The notes below the pieces were generated by a model, which saw only the letters and a list, made by a program, of their open reading frames with translations, was not told the origin of the DNA and made no database searches. A DNA stretch of 64,000 nucleotides from NCBI RefSeq assembly GCF_036002945.1, contig NZ_CP108529.1, positions 1,674,001 through 1,738,000 on the forward strand, read 5' to 3'. This document shows, piece by piece, positions 27,010 through 35,547 of the stretch. The stretch's first letter is position 1. The number at the start of each line of letters is the position of its first letter. The translations under genes and the position numbers were made by a program. Source of the stretch: Streptomyces sp. NBC_01224. GTDB lineage: Bacteria; Actinomycetota; Actinomycetes; Streptomycetales; Streptomycetaceae.

Positions 27010-27438
27010 GCCGTGCCGCATGCGTCGCGGACGAACCTCGCCGACCTAGGCGAGCGGGGCGCCGGGCCCCGGTTCCTGCTACGCGACCGCGACAGCAAGT
27101 ACGTCGACGCCTTCGATGCCGTCTTCACCGCCGAGGACACTCAGGCGCTGCTCAGCGCGCCCCGGGCACCGCGCATGAACGCGCATTGCGAACGCGTGAT
27201 CGGCACCATCCGCCGCGAGGCCCTTGACCACGTCCTGATCCTGGGCGAGAGCCACGCCAGGAAGGTCCTGACTGACTACCAGGACCACTACAACGGACAC
27301 CGGCCGCACCAATCCCGGCAACAGCTACCGCCCAGCGCGACCGAGCAGCCCGCAATCGTGCACGACCTCGACGACCGAAGCCTGCTCCGCACCAGAGTCC
27401 TCGGCGGCATCATCAACGAGTATCGATACGCCGCGTGA
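27010..27438 (+). pseudogene. Integrase-core (IS3/IS481-type) transposase, C-terminal fragment
   Basis: RFLLRDRDSKYVDAFDAVFT carries the second catalytic Asp, PRMNAHCERVIGTIRREALD the Glu, and HYNGHRPHQSRQQ the C-terminal motif of rve-type transposases; the end LLRTRVLGGIINEYRYAA is also typical. The first Asp and the DNA-binding region are missing. The frame extends upstream to 26506 without family similarity. Confidence 0.75.
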
Positions 27439-27449
27439 CCTGCAACGAC

Positions 27450-27640
27450 GACTTTTCGAGCCCCACAGGGTCTTGCTCGCGATGTACGGGGTGACAGTGG
27501 CCAGGTCTACCGGGTCCACCTCCCAGCCCTCGTCGATGAGGTCGTTGGCCACTTCGTGATGTCCACGGCGGTATGAAAAATGAGGCAGTTCGCCAGCAGC
27601 TCGCCGAGATCGCCCCGGACTGGCCCCTCCCCTTGGACCA
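27450..27640 (-). pseudogene. Tn3-family transposase, C-terminal fragment
   Basis: Two minus frames join to read GELLANCLIFHTAVDIT and then ANDLIDEGWEVDPVDLATVTPYI, the extreme C-terminus of actinobacterial Tn3-type transposases. The change of frame near 27550 and lack of the rest show it is a remnant. Confidence 0.55.
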
Positions 27641-27781
27641 GGACCGAAGGCTGGACGTACCCATCTCTTCGACTGGGTGTTGGAGCCGTACTTCCGAAAT
27701 CGGAAGTCACAGCAAGGCCAGCGGACGGACAGAACGAGGCCGCCGCAGGAAGGCTGAGAGAAGACCCGCCCCGTGCCCGTC

Positions 27782-27805
27782 GGCTGGCTGGCTGGCTGGC
27801 TGGCT
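27782..27805. repeat. (GGCT)6 tetranucleotide repeat
   Basis: Six perfect GGCT units end 15 bases before the ATG of the phosphatase gene, followed by five G. A GTG at 27773 is in frame with the gene through the present six units, so changes in copy number would switch that longer start in and out of frame or alter spacing to the ribosome site. Confidence 0.8.
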
Positions 27806-27820
27806 GGGGGTGCACTATCG

Positions 27821-29212
27821 ATGGAACATAAGGGGTATATGGGTCTGCGACGTGTGTGGGATCACTTCCGCGAGCATCCAGCCGGCGGTGGGCTGGTGGC
27901 GGTCCCGTTCGTGCTGATTGTGACGATCGCCGTGCTGGACATCTACACCGGGCGCGATATCCATCTGGGCCCACTGCTGGTCATCGCGCCCGCTCTGACC
28001 GCCTCCCTCGCCGGGCCACGGCTCACCGCTCTCGCCGGGGTCCTGGCAGTGACGGCCCAGGTGCTCATCGCCGTGTTCCACGGCGGACTGACCACGACCA
28101 ACCACGTGGCGCAGATCATCGCGCTGGCCGCGCTCTCCGCCTTGGCGGTTTTCATGCGGTGTGTGCGGGAGCGGCGCGACCGGGCACTGAGCCGCGCACG
28201 CTCTGTAGCGGAGACGGCTCAGCGGGTTCTGCTTCGGCCTCCACCACGCCGGATCGGGCCGCTGCGGGTGGCATGGCTGTACATGTCCGCGGAGGACGAG
28301 ACCGAGATCGGAGGTGATCTGTTTGCGTTCGCCCGCGCCGCGCATGCCGCGACCCGGGTGGTCATCGGCGATGTCCGGGGCAACGGGCTGGCCGCCATCG
28401 GTGAGGCCTCGCTGGTGCTGGGGGCATTCCGTGAGGGCGCTCACCGGTATGCCACCCTCCCCGGGCTGGTAGCCGCCCTCGGAGACAGCGTCTCCCGGAA
28501 CCTGGAGGACGTGGCGGACACCGAGCACGACCCCGGCGAGCACTTCATCACCTGCCTCGTCCTGGAGATCCCCGACGATGCCCTGGCGGCCGCCGAGGTG
28601 ATCAATTGCGGACATCCCCCACCTCTGCTGGTGCACGATCAGCAGGTCACGGTCCTGTACGCCCGACAGCCCCTGCCTCCGCTGGGCGTGTGCGAACGAA
28701 CGATCGAGGACGACCGCATCGACCCGTTCACCTTCGAAGGCGGTGACATGCTCGTCCTCTACACCGACGGTGTCATCGAAGCCCGCTCACCGTCCGGAGC
28801 GTTCTACCCGCTCGCCGAACGGGTCGCCTCCTTCCCCACCACCAACCCCGACACTCTGCTGCACCACATCCACCGCGACCTGCTCGCCCACATCGGCGGC
28901 CACCTCGCCGACGACGCCGCCCTCCTGGTCATCGAACGCACCCCATCCCACCGGCCGCACCTCACACCCCATCCCCCCGACGGCCACCCCACTCCGGGGC
29001 GGGGGTTTCGGTCGTTCCTCGCGCGCCCAGGTCGGACGCCGTACCGCACAGCCCGGCGGGATTCCCACGCGGTCGTTCCTCGCGCGCCTGGGGCGGACTG
29101 CCGCCCGTACGTCGCCTGCGCCTGCCCACCGTCGGTGAAGTACGGATCCACGACTCCGGCAAACGACTCGCGCGACTCGTCGAACGGGATCGGGCGGTCG
29201 TACAGTCGGTGA
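27821..29212 (+). CDS. Membrane-anchored PP2C/SpoIIE-type serine phosphatase
   Basis: From ATG 27821, 463 codons. Three N-terminal hydrophobic segments (LVAVPFVLIVTIAVL, LLVIAPALTASLAGPRLTAL, VAQIIALAALSALAVF) are followed from about residue 140 by a SpoIIE/PP2C phosphatase domain: EIGGDLFAFARA, VVIGDVRGNGLAAI, FITCLVLEI, GGDMLVLYTDGVIEARS and HLADDAALLVIER, which hold the metal-binding Asp residues. Such enzymes dephosphorylate anti-sigma-factor antagonists or related proteins. The last 80 or so codons (after ERTPSHR) are low complexity and run into TnpB debris, so the native end was probably lost. ATG 27821 is preferred over GTG 27773, which lies upstream of a GGCT repeat. Confidence 0.8.
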   Translation: MEHKGYMGLRRVWDHFREHPAGGGLVAVPFVLIVTIAVLDIYTGRDIHLGPLLVIAPALTASLAGPRLTALAGVLAVTAQVLIAVFHGGLTTTNHVAQIIALAALSALAVFMRCVRERRDRALSRARSVAETAQRVLLRPPPRRIGPLRVAWLYMSAEDETEIGGDLFAFARAAHAATRVVIGDVRGNGLAAIGEASLVLGAFREGAHRYATLPGLVAALGDSVSRNLEDVADTEHDPGEHFITCLVLEIPDDALAAAEVINCGHPPPLLVHDQQVTVLYARQPLPPLGVCERTIEDDRIDPFTFEGGDMLVLYTDGVIEARSPSGAFYPLAERVASFPTTNPDTLLHHIHRDLLAHIGGHLADDAALLVIERTPSHRPHLTPHPPDGHPTPGRGFRSFLARPGRTPYRTARRDSHAVVPRAPGADCRPYVACACPPSVKYGSTTPANDSRDSSNGIGRSYSR

Positions 29213-29360
29213 CCGTGTCGCGGGCCGGGCACCGCTGGCACGCGTCCGTGCTCTGCAAGGTCACCACCGACCTGCCCGACAAACCGACCCGCCGCCAGCA
29301 GGCCCGTGGCACACTCGGCGTCGACCTCGGCGTGAAACACCTCGCCGCCCTCTCTCAGCC
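29107..29360 (+). pseudogene. IS605-type TnpB (OrfB) fragment
   Basis: LRLPTVGEVRIHDSGKRLAR, then QSVTVSRAGHRWHASVLCKV and GTLGVDLGVKHLAALSQPL form the beginning of the TnpB RuvC region, with the first catalytic Asp in GVDLGVKHLA. Nothing downstream of this motif remains. It overlaps the distorted 3' end of the phosphatase frame. Confidence 0.65.
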
Positions 29361-29391
29361 CCTCACACCCGACGACCGCTCGGCCGGTGAC

Positions 29392-29529
29392 GGCCGGGGC
29401 CGGGTGGTCGCACTCACCCCCGCGGGTCGGGAACTGATCTACCAGGCCTTCACCGAGCACATGCGCAACGAACGCCGCCTCCTGGACACCCTGCCCCCAA
29501 GGCGGCGGCATAGCTGGAAGCACTCCTGA
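29392..29529 (+). pseudogene. MarR-type regulator C-terminal fragment
   Basis: RGRVVALTPAGRELIYQAFTEHMRNERRLLDTLPP matches the wing and last helix of MarR regulators. It is fused in frame to the TnpB remnant and ends with TGA at 29527-29529. There is no DNA-recognition helix, so it is debris. Confidence 0.5.
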
Positions 29530-29608
29530 CCACATGGCTGGGCCACGTGGAACCGCCGCACCGCGCGTGCGTCGCGACGGATCAGGCGGATCCCACGTGC
29601 CGGACCGC

Positions 29609-30760
29609 TCAGATGCCGGGCGGGCCGAGTCGGGTGTAGGGAAGGCCGATACTTGTGCCGCCGGGGGTGACGACCCTGACAGTGACGGCGCCCGCCGCCC
29701 CGGGCGGTGCCGTGGTGGTCAGTTGGGTGTCGGAGACCACGGTGAAGCCGGCGGGCACGGCCGCGAACAGTACCGCGGTGGCATACGTCAGTCCGATGCC
29801 GGTGATAGTCACGGTTGTTCCGCCTGCCGACGGCCCCTGGCCGGGCGCCAGGCCAGTGATGACCGGGACATCGAGATACAGATAGGTCAGGCTGTTGCTC
29901 GTGCCACCTGGCGTGGTGACGGTGACCGGGACCGTGCCGGCGGCACCGGGCGGCACCACCACCCTGATCTCCGTGGCCGAGACGATGGTGTAGGTGGTTG
30001 CCGCCGTCGCGCCGAAGCGAACCGCCGTGGCCTGGAGAAGATTCGTACCGGTCAGCGTCACGGAGTTGCCACCGGCCACCTGCCCGGACCCCGCGCTGAT
30101 CGCGTTGAGAACCGGTGCGCCGAGGTAGTAGTAGGAGACGGCTTGGGTGCTGGTCCCACCGGGAGTGGTGACCGTGACGGCAACCGGCCCCGGACCGCCG
30201 GTGGGGACGGACGCGGTCAGCTGGGTCGGTGAGACGACGGTGAACGAACTCGCCGCGTTCACGCCGAAGTGCACAGAGGCCGCCCCGGTGAAGCCGGTCC
30301 CGGACAGCGTGACGCTGTTGCCACCCGCGAGTGGTCCCTGGGCCGGAGCTACACTGCTCAGCACCGGAGCGGCGACATACGTATAGGGGATCCCGGCGCT
30401 GGTGCCGCCCGGAGTGGTGATCGTGACGTTGACGGTGCCGACGGGCGCGGCGGGGGCGATCGCGGTGACCTGCGTCGCGGAGACGGCGATGAACGCGGCG
30501 GCCACGGCGCCGAAGCTGACCGAGGTGGCGCCTGTGAAGCCGGTTCCGGTCAATGTGACCGTGTTCCCGCCGTCGACCGGCCCCTGGTTGGGGACGACGG
30601 AACCGATCACGGGCGCCGCGAGCACGAGGGTGAAGTCGGTGGCGTCGCCGGTTCCATGGGGCGCGGTCACCGTGGTCCGTACGGTGCCCGCACCGGCCGG
30701 GGCGGCCGCGGCCACCGACGGTTGCGTAACGTGGGGGATTGAGCTGTCGAGGCTCTCCAC
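29609..30760 (-). CDS. IPT/TIG-repeat protein, four to five repeats
   Basis: 383 residues from GTG 30760, with AGGAG about eight bases upstream. After a partial N-terminal module come four IPT/TIG immunoglobulin-like repeats, each starting like PVIGSVVPNQGPVDGGNTVT, PVLSSVAPAQGPLAGG, PVLNAISAGSGQVAGG and PVITGLAPGQGPSAGG, and ending in VTVTTPGGTS. There is no signal peptide, membrane segment or anchor, unusual for such adhesin-like domains. It ends in GPPGI, close to the GPGI end of the neighbouring protein. Function unknown; structural or carbohydrate-binding roles are guesses. Confidence 0.85.
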   Translation of the reverse strand: MESLDSSIPHVTQPSVAAAAPAGAGTVRTTVTAPHGTGDATDFTLVLAAPVIGSVVPNQGPVDGGNTVTLTGTGFTGATSVSFGAVAAAFIAVSATQVTAIAPAAPVGTVNVTITTPGGTSAGIPYTYVAAPVLSSVAPAQGPLAGGNSVTLSGTGFTGAASVHFGVNAASSFTVVSPTQLTASVPTGGPGPVAVTVTTPGGTSTQAVSYYYLGAPVLNAISAGSGQVAGGNSVTLTGTNLLQATAVRFGATAATTYTIVSATEIRVVVPPGAAGTVPVTVTTPGGTSNSLTYLYLDVPVITGLAPGQGPSAGGTTVTITGIGLTYATAVLFAAVPAGFTVVSDTQLTTTAPPGAAGAVTVRVVTPGGTSIGLPYTRLGPPGI

Positions 30761-31072
30761 AGCCGTTCTCCTGTCGAGGTGATGTGATGGGGGCTTTGGG
30801 ACGGGACGCCACTTCGGAACATGACGGCCGGCGCGCCGCCCGGACCTCCTGGCCGCGCGGCGGTGAGCTGGGGTCTTCGTTCGGATCAGGCCGGATCAGC
30901 GAGGGGCACGCGAGCCCGGCGTGATCCGGACGAGAGGCCCTGGTGACGTCGAGCGGTTTGCCCGCCCGGCCGGGCGCGGAACGTCCCGGACCGGGCGGAC
31001 ATCACGCGTCTGGAGGCGGCACCGGCGCCGGGTTTGTTCCGCGTCGGCAGTCGGTGCCGCAGCCGTGGCGGA
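30761..31072. other. Spacer between the two IPT/TIG genes
   Basis: No gene is seen. A GC-rich dyad CCCGCCCGGCCGGGCG near 30961-30976 could terminate transcription of the upstream (31073-31819) gene, which is read toward it. Confidence 0.4.
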
Positions 31073-31819
31073 TCAGATGCCGGGGCCTGTCACGTAGGTG
31101 AAGGCGCCGACGTCCGTGGCCGTGCCCGCAGGGTTGGAGAGATCGACGTCGACCGCACCGACGGTCCCGGGTGGGGTGACGGCGGACACCGTCGTCGCGT
31201 TGATGACCGAGAACGGTGCCGGCACCGAGTTGAACGTGACCTGGGTCGTCGAGGTCAGGTTGGTGCCCGTGATGGTCACGGCGGTCCCGCCCGATGTCGG
31301 TCCGGAAGCCGGAGTGACCCCGGTGATGGTCGGGACGTCGATGTACGTGTACGACAGACCGTTGTTGGTGCCTCCGGCGGTCGTCACACTGACGCCCACC
31401 GGCCCGGCTGCCGCACCCGCGGGCACGACGACGCTGATCTGGCTGTCCGACAGCACCGTCGGCGTCGCGGAGTTGGCACCGAAGGACACCGCCGTGGCGG
31501 TGGACAGGCCGGTGCCGCTGATGACGATGTTGTTGCCGCCCGCGGTGGGGCCCGAGCTCACGCTCAGACCGGACTTGAACGGGGCACCGACATAGAAGAA
31601 CGGAAGCGGGTTGCTGGTTCCGCCCGGGGTGGTCACCGTCACGCCGACCTCGCCGGAGCCGGACGGCGAGACAGCGGTGACCTGGGTGGGCGAGACGTTG
31701 GTGATGCCGGTCGCCGGCTTGGTACCGAAGAGCACAGCGGTGGTACCCGTGAGGTTGGTGCCCGTGATGGTGACAGTGGTACCGCCACCGGTCGAGCCCT
31801 GGTTCGGACTGATTGGCAT
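31073..31819 (-). CDS. IPT/TIG-repeat protein, three repeats
   Basis: 248 residues from ATG 31819, with GGAGG seven bases upstream. Three IPT/TIG repeats follow one another from residue 1 (MPISPNQGSTGGGTTVTITG, then SGLSVSSGPTAGGNN, then PTITGVTPASGPTSGG), so the protein is nothing but repeats and lacks a signal peptide. It ends YVTGPGI. It is upstream of, and in the same orientation as, the 383-residue IPT/TIG gene; the two form a paralogous pair. Two hairpins lie in its 5' leader. Confidence 0.85.
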   Translation of the reverse strand: MPISPNQGSTGGGTTVTITGTNLTGTTAVLFGTKPATGITNVSPTQVTAVSPSGSGEVGVTVTTPGGTSNPLPFFYVGAPFKSGLSVSSGPTAGGNNIVISGTGLSTATAVSFGANSATPTVLSDSQISVVVPAGAAAGPVGVSVTTAGGTNNGLSYTYIDVPTITGVTPASGPTSGGTAVTITGTNLTSTTQVTFNSVPAPFSVINATTVSAVTPPGTVGAVDVDLSNPAGTATDVGAFTYVTGPGI

Positions 31820-31842
31820 GATCGTCCTCCGTGTGTGAACTG

Positions 31843-31900
31843 AACTCCCGAGCAAGGGAGTTGACTCAGAGCCTGGTCCGAGTCAGCCCCAGGGGCTGAC
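31843..31900 (-). promoter_or_regulatory. Two hairpins in the leader of the IPT/TIG gene
   Basis: AACTCCC and GGGAGTT pair at 31843-31862 (6-base loop), and GTCAGCCCC / GGGGCTGAC form a near-continuous 19-base palindrome at 31882-31900. Both are within 85 bases upstream of the ATG at 31819. The palindrome could be an operator and the first hairpin a translation control; both are inferences. Confidence 0.45.
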
Positions 31901-31929
31901 CTGGATCTCCGGGCCACCGCCGGGCCCGG

Positions 31930-33170
31930 CCGTCCTCATTCACCTCCTCCTCGGCCTGTCCCGCGGGGTGCCGGAAGCACCCGGGAAGGCGTCAGGAAGT
32001 TGCATGCTTGGGAAAGACACCGTCAGCGGATGTCGCAGAGCGGGGTGCCCGGAGCCGTGATGAACCCTGTCGCGGGCCCGCCGCGCACCGGATGCTGTGG
32101 CCGGCCCTGCAGCGGGCGCCGCTCCGTACGAGCCGGGACTGCCCCCGCTGTCAAGAACCGGTAGCGATCGCACTGCCCTCGCCGTATGGCCGAGGCGTTC
32201 ACATGACCGATGCAGGCTCGCTCACGGCGGCAACGGCCGCACGCGGGTCGCAGGGTCCGCGGCCACACGCGTGGCCTCGACGACGAGGTACCCGGTTGTG
32301 CGCGGATGGCTCGCGCACCGCTCCCTTGCAGAGGCCGGAGGCTGTCCCATCAGTCCCTGCCACTACCTGACAGAAACGACTGGTCGGATCCACGTCCTCT
32401 ACAGGGGGCGCCCATCGCGGTCGTCCGGAGCAAACGATGCCGAGGCCCGTCACGCAGGGACGGGTCGGCGAACAGAACGGTTCCGCGCTCCCCCGGAGAG
32501 GGATGGGCGGCCCACCGGTTCGGATACCCAAGTGACCCATACAAACGAAATATGACTCAAGCATCTTGACGGCCAACCACCTGAATGGACGAGCGCGCGG
32601 AGGGCATGCCAGTCAGCGCGCCGGGGAAAGACGAATCCGCCCACCTGTCCCACCGCACGCCCCCACCTCACGCCACGCAGGGCCCGCCTCACGCATCAGT
32701 CGTCATGCCGCCCTTCAGCCCTCCTCACGTCCGCATGCCGGCACGGCCACCCCCGTCCTGCCGGCCACCGAGCTGCTCACCAGGCACCCGATCCGCCGGG
32801 AACATCCCGCTTCGCGGGACGTTCCCAAAAACCAGGACCAACCCCTACGAACCAGCCCCGCCAGGCTTGACGAAACAGATAGGGGCACCCCCCGTCGGTG
32901 GGGCCACCATCTCCGAGGCGGAAAGGGATCCCGACCGGCACGGAGCAAGACTGACGGCCGCAGAGAAGTCCGGCGCAAGACCCGCCCCGCGAGCCGCCAC
33001 CGCGAGATTCCTGGGCCACGGCAATCCTCTGACCAGTACGGTGTCCGTCGGCTGGGTTCGGCTCACCACCCGGTGATCAGTTCTTCACCCCAGCCCCCGT
33101 ACCCCGGATCAGCGCTCTGGCCCGGGGTACAGCCGTGTCATCACCGGGACTATCGGCCCGGTCCTGCATC
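31930..33170. other. 1.2 kb without a recognisable gene; structured
   Basis: All frames are Arg/Pro/Ser-rich shadows. A strong hairpin lies at 32798-32826 (GGGAAC-TCCCGC arms with loop TTC, one mismatch) followed by AAAAA, and a smaller one at about 32883-32905 (CACCCC / GGGGCC type). The length is unusual for this window. It might hold a non-coding RNA or the remains of deleted genes. Confidence 0.4.
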
Positions 33171-33178
33171 CTGTGCCC

Positions 33179-33394
33179 ATGGCCGACACCTTTGACCACG
33201 CACCATCGGCATGGAACGCCGCGCAGCTCCGCGAAGCGATCAAAGACCTGCCCGATGACGCTCCCATCCGCATCGGTGTCGCCGACGACCCCGGCAACTT
33301 CGACTGCCACGCCACCTACGTGCTCGTAGACGCCGAACACGTCGAGACCTGGTGGCCCCCTCCCGGGAACCGGGCCAGGGCGATGCCGTGGTGA
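33179..33394 (+). CDS. DUF6225-like small protein
   Basis: 71 residues from ATG 33179. The sequence ADTFDHAPSAWNAAQLREAI, then DLPDDAPIRIGVADDPGNFD and YVLVDAEHVETWWPP matches a small acidic Streptomyces family that I recall as DUF6225. Function is unknown. It is a single gene preceding a secreted-protein gene. GTG 33173 is an alternative start. Confidence 0.65.
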   Translation: MADTFDHAPSAWNAAQLREAIKDLPDDAPIRIGVADDPGNFDCHATYVLVDAEHVETWWPPPGNRARAMPW

Positions 33395-33524
33395 TCAAAT
33401 CGTTGCCGCACCGCGTACAACCGCGTACGGCCCTCTCCTGTCCCACAGTCAGCCGCGAGGATGAACCTCCGGCCGTGCGCCTACGCGTTCGGTCCAGGCT
33501 GCAGGGGAAAGGGCGAGGTCGAAG

Positions 33525-34304
33525 ATGGGGAAGACGATGTGGAGAGCGGTGGTGGCCGGTGGAGCGGCGGTCATGTTCACAGGGGTGGCGGCGGTGCCGT
33601 CCGGGGCGGCGGAGGGCGGGGTCTCCTTCAGCCGGGTCTCGGTGAACGGCGGGAAGCCGATCGTGATCGGGGTCAAGGAGGAGGTCGAGGTGCATGCGGT
33701 CTTCCGGATGACGACCAAACTCAGATACGACTTCGGGCCGACGGTGTTCCCCTACCGGGGGAAGCCCGACGCTGGGGACACCGTGCACAGCTCCGTCATC
33801 ACCAGCGACTGCAAGGTCGTGGACAGGGCGAAAGGAATCTGCGACTTCGAGGAATGGCTGTACATCGACCCGCAGAACCGTGACTTCGGGAACGAGGACG
33901 CCGGCACCTGGCGAACTGCTGCTCGGGTCTTTCTCGCCGGCGACGCCCACGACACTGACGACAAGGACCTCCCGTTGCAGGTCAAGCGGGCCACACGCGT
34001 CACTGTCAACGCCTCGCCGGAGCCGGTCGCGAAAGGGAAGACGATCACCGTGACCGGGCGGGTCACACGCGCGAACTGGGACACCCACACGTACCAGGGG
34101 TACGCGGGGCGCACGGTCAGCCTGCAGTTCAAGGCGGCGGGCGCCTCCTCGTACACAACGGTCAAGAAGGCGACGTCGAGTAGTACGGGGGCGCTCAAGA
34201 CCACGGTGAAGGCCACCGGGTCGGGGACATGGCGGTGGACGTACTACGGGAACTCCACCTCCGGGGCGAAGTCGTCGACCGGGGATCACGTCGCCGTGCG
34301 GTAG
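33525..34304 (+). CDS. Secreted protein with C-terminal Ig-like domain
   Basis: 259 residues. The N-terminus MGKTMWRAVVAGGAAVMFTG followed by VAAVPSGAA is a signal peptide with cleavage around residue 29. The mature protein has a domain with one Cys pair (SDCKVVDRAKGICDFEEW) and a C-terminal beta-rich domain (TRVTVNASPEPVAKGKTITV, then GRTVSLQFKAAGASSYTTVK and GTWRWTYYGNSTSG) similar to Ig-like domains of Streptomyces extracellular proteins. No enzymatic motif is seen. It probably acts outside the cell. Confidence 0.75.
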   Translation: MGKTMWRAVVAGGAAVMFTGVAAVPSGAAEGGVSFSRVSVNGGKPIVIGVKEEVEVHAVFRMTTKLRYDFGPTVFPYRGKPDAGDTVHSSVITSDCKVVDRAKGICDFEEWLYIDPQNRDFGNEDAGTWRTAARVFLAGDAHDTDDKDLPLQVKRATRVTVNASPEPVAKGKTITVTGRVTRANWDTHTYQGYAGRTVSLQFKAAGASSYTTVKKATSSSTGALKTTVKATGSGTWRWTYYGNSTSGAKSSTGDHVAVR

Positions 34305-34440
34305 GCGACGTGCGCCCCCTTGCAGAAGCGTCATCATCCGGACCGCCGGACCGGGGACTTCAGTACCTCGTCGACATGTGGCCGGCCCCGCAGGAGTCGG
34401 AACTCCCTGCACTCCAGCAAGGTCCGATCCCCTGGGCTGG

Positions 34441-34464
34441 CTGACCTTGAGGGGCGAAGGTCAG
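34441..34464 (-). terminator. Stem-loop at the 3' end of the 70-residue gene
   Basis: CTGACCTT (34441-34448) pairs perfectly with AAGGTCAG (34457-34464) around an 8-base loop. It overlaps the stop codon of the minus-strand gene and could also serve the secreted-protein gene from the other side. Confidence 0.55.
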
Positions 34465-34673
34465 GCCGCGTCCCATTGGTGGGCACGGCTGCCCCGCCAC
34501 TCCACCATCTGGGTATCGTCGATCAGAGTCTCCGGGTCCGGCAGGTCGGCACGGCGGAGGAACTCAATCAGGTCGTGATCATCGTGGGCGAGGCCGAGGA
34601 CGTGGCCGTAAGCGGTAACCCGGCGGCCTCCGGACGGGGACGGCTGGTGCACGACTATCGGTGCGGAGCGCAT
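34461..34673 (-). CDS. Small Streptomyces protein of unknown function
   Basis: 70 residues from ATG 34673: MRSAPIVVHQPSPSGGRRVT, then GHVLGLAHDDHDLIEFLRRA and VEWRGSRAHQWDAA. I recognise the general pattern from Streptomyces accessory regions, often beside DUF6233-type genes, but not a function. Upstream on the same strand lies a DUF6233-like remnant, matching that usual pairing. Confidence 0.6.
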   Translation of the reverse strand: MRSAPIVVHQPSPSGGRRVTAYGHVLGLAHDDHDLIEFLRRADLPDPETLIDDTQMVEWRGSRAHQWDAA

Positions 34674-34689
34674 GAAACCGGCGTGCGAC

Positions 34690-34840
34690 GGACCACTAGC
34701 CACAGCATGCCGACGGCGGTGTCGGGGCGGCACATCTGGCAGGCCACGGCGGCGTCCTCGGCGATCAGGCTCAGCGCCTGCTCGTGAGAGGTAGCTCGTT
34801 CAGCCGACAGCAGGGCGCGTCGACACTGCGCCGCTCGCCC
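34690..34840 (-). pseudogene. DUF6233-like C-terminal remnant
   Basis: The minus strand reads AERATSHEQALSLIAEDAAV and then ACQMCRPDTAVGMLW, resembling the C-terminus of DUF6233 proteins (a TREQAL...CRPDTALG-type ending). An in-frame TGA precedes it and no N-terminal part is found. It lies just upstream of the small gene that usually accompanies this family. Confidence 0.5.
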
Positions 34841-35277
34841 TCAGCTGTCACGGTTGGCCCAAGGCCGCATCATCGCCGTCACACTCGATATGCCGCCCCG
34901 CCCCGCTCTGGGCGCCTGGGCCGACGTCGCCTTTCACCAGGCGCCAGGGCGGGACGCGTAGTCGTCGGGTCCGGCAGCTTCCAACCCTGCACAAGCAGTC
35001 CAGCCGGGGTCACCCTCGTGGACGGTAGGGTCGACATCGCCCGTGCGGGCAGTCTTCCGGTCCCCGTACGTGCCACTCCCCCGGGAAGGGCGCGCTCGTC
35101 GTGGGACCCGGTGGCGCCAGGGCGTCGTGGTGGAGACGGGGGAACTGCGGCTGCGCAGGTGAGCACGCGTCCGGCCTGCGGTACGGCGGGCCCTGGCTGA
35201 CCTTGCTGATCAATTTGTCAGTGAGGCAGGCAGAGAGGACGATTAGGGCTGGGGTTCATGCGTGATCGGAGGAAACC
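34841..35277. other. Intergenic, no gene seen
   Basis: No protein-like frame. The right edge carries GGAGGAAACC immediately before the DUF6131-like gene. AT-richer sequence near 35205-35235 could hold its promoter. Confidence 0.4.
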
Positions 35278-35433
35278 GTGATCGTTATTGGAGTCGTCCT
35301 GTTGATTGTGGCGTTCTTGGCCAAGATCACCATTCTGTGGACGGTCGGGATCATCCTGATCGTGATCGGGGCCATCCTGTTCCTGCTGGGACGCCTGGGC
35401 CACGCGGTCGGCGGACGACGGCATTACTGGTAG
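35278..35433 (+). CDS. DUF6131-like small membrane protein
   Basis: 51 residues from GTG 35278, with GGAGGAAACC directly upstream. Two hydrophobic segments (VIVIGVVLLIVAFLAKITIL and TVGIILIVIGAILFLLGRLG) are followed by HAVGGRRHYW. This matches a short Streptomyces membrane-protein family I recall as DUF6131. Function unknown; it often lies near stress-response genes such as csbD. Confidence 0.75.
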   Translation: MIVIGVVLLIVAFLAKITILWTVGIILIVIGAILFLLGRLGHAVGGRRHYW

Positions 35434-35547
35434 ACGCAACCGCGCCCCGCTGTACAGCGTGGGCGGGTGAACGCCCTCTTTGAGGCGTGGGCAGGGGCGG
35501 CGGCCGCATTGCACGGGGGCTCACTCGGCTAACGAGCGGAGGACCCA

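Noticed and set aside
26506..27438. 310-residue intact transposase
   Set aside because: Only the last 140 codons match an integrase core; the upstream part is unrelated and the first catalytic Asp is missing.
32798..32826. Canonical intrinsic terminator
   Set aside because: The stem is followed by A5 on the plus strand, not T, and on the minus strand the T-run precedes the stem; no gene end is adjacent.
32566..33195. 209-residue plus-strand gene in the gene-free stretch
   Set aside because: Arg/His/Pro-rich without domain features, no ribosome-binding site, and overlaps structured DNA.
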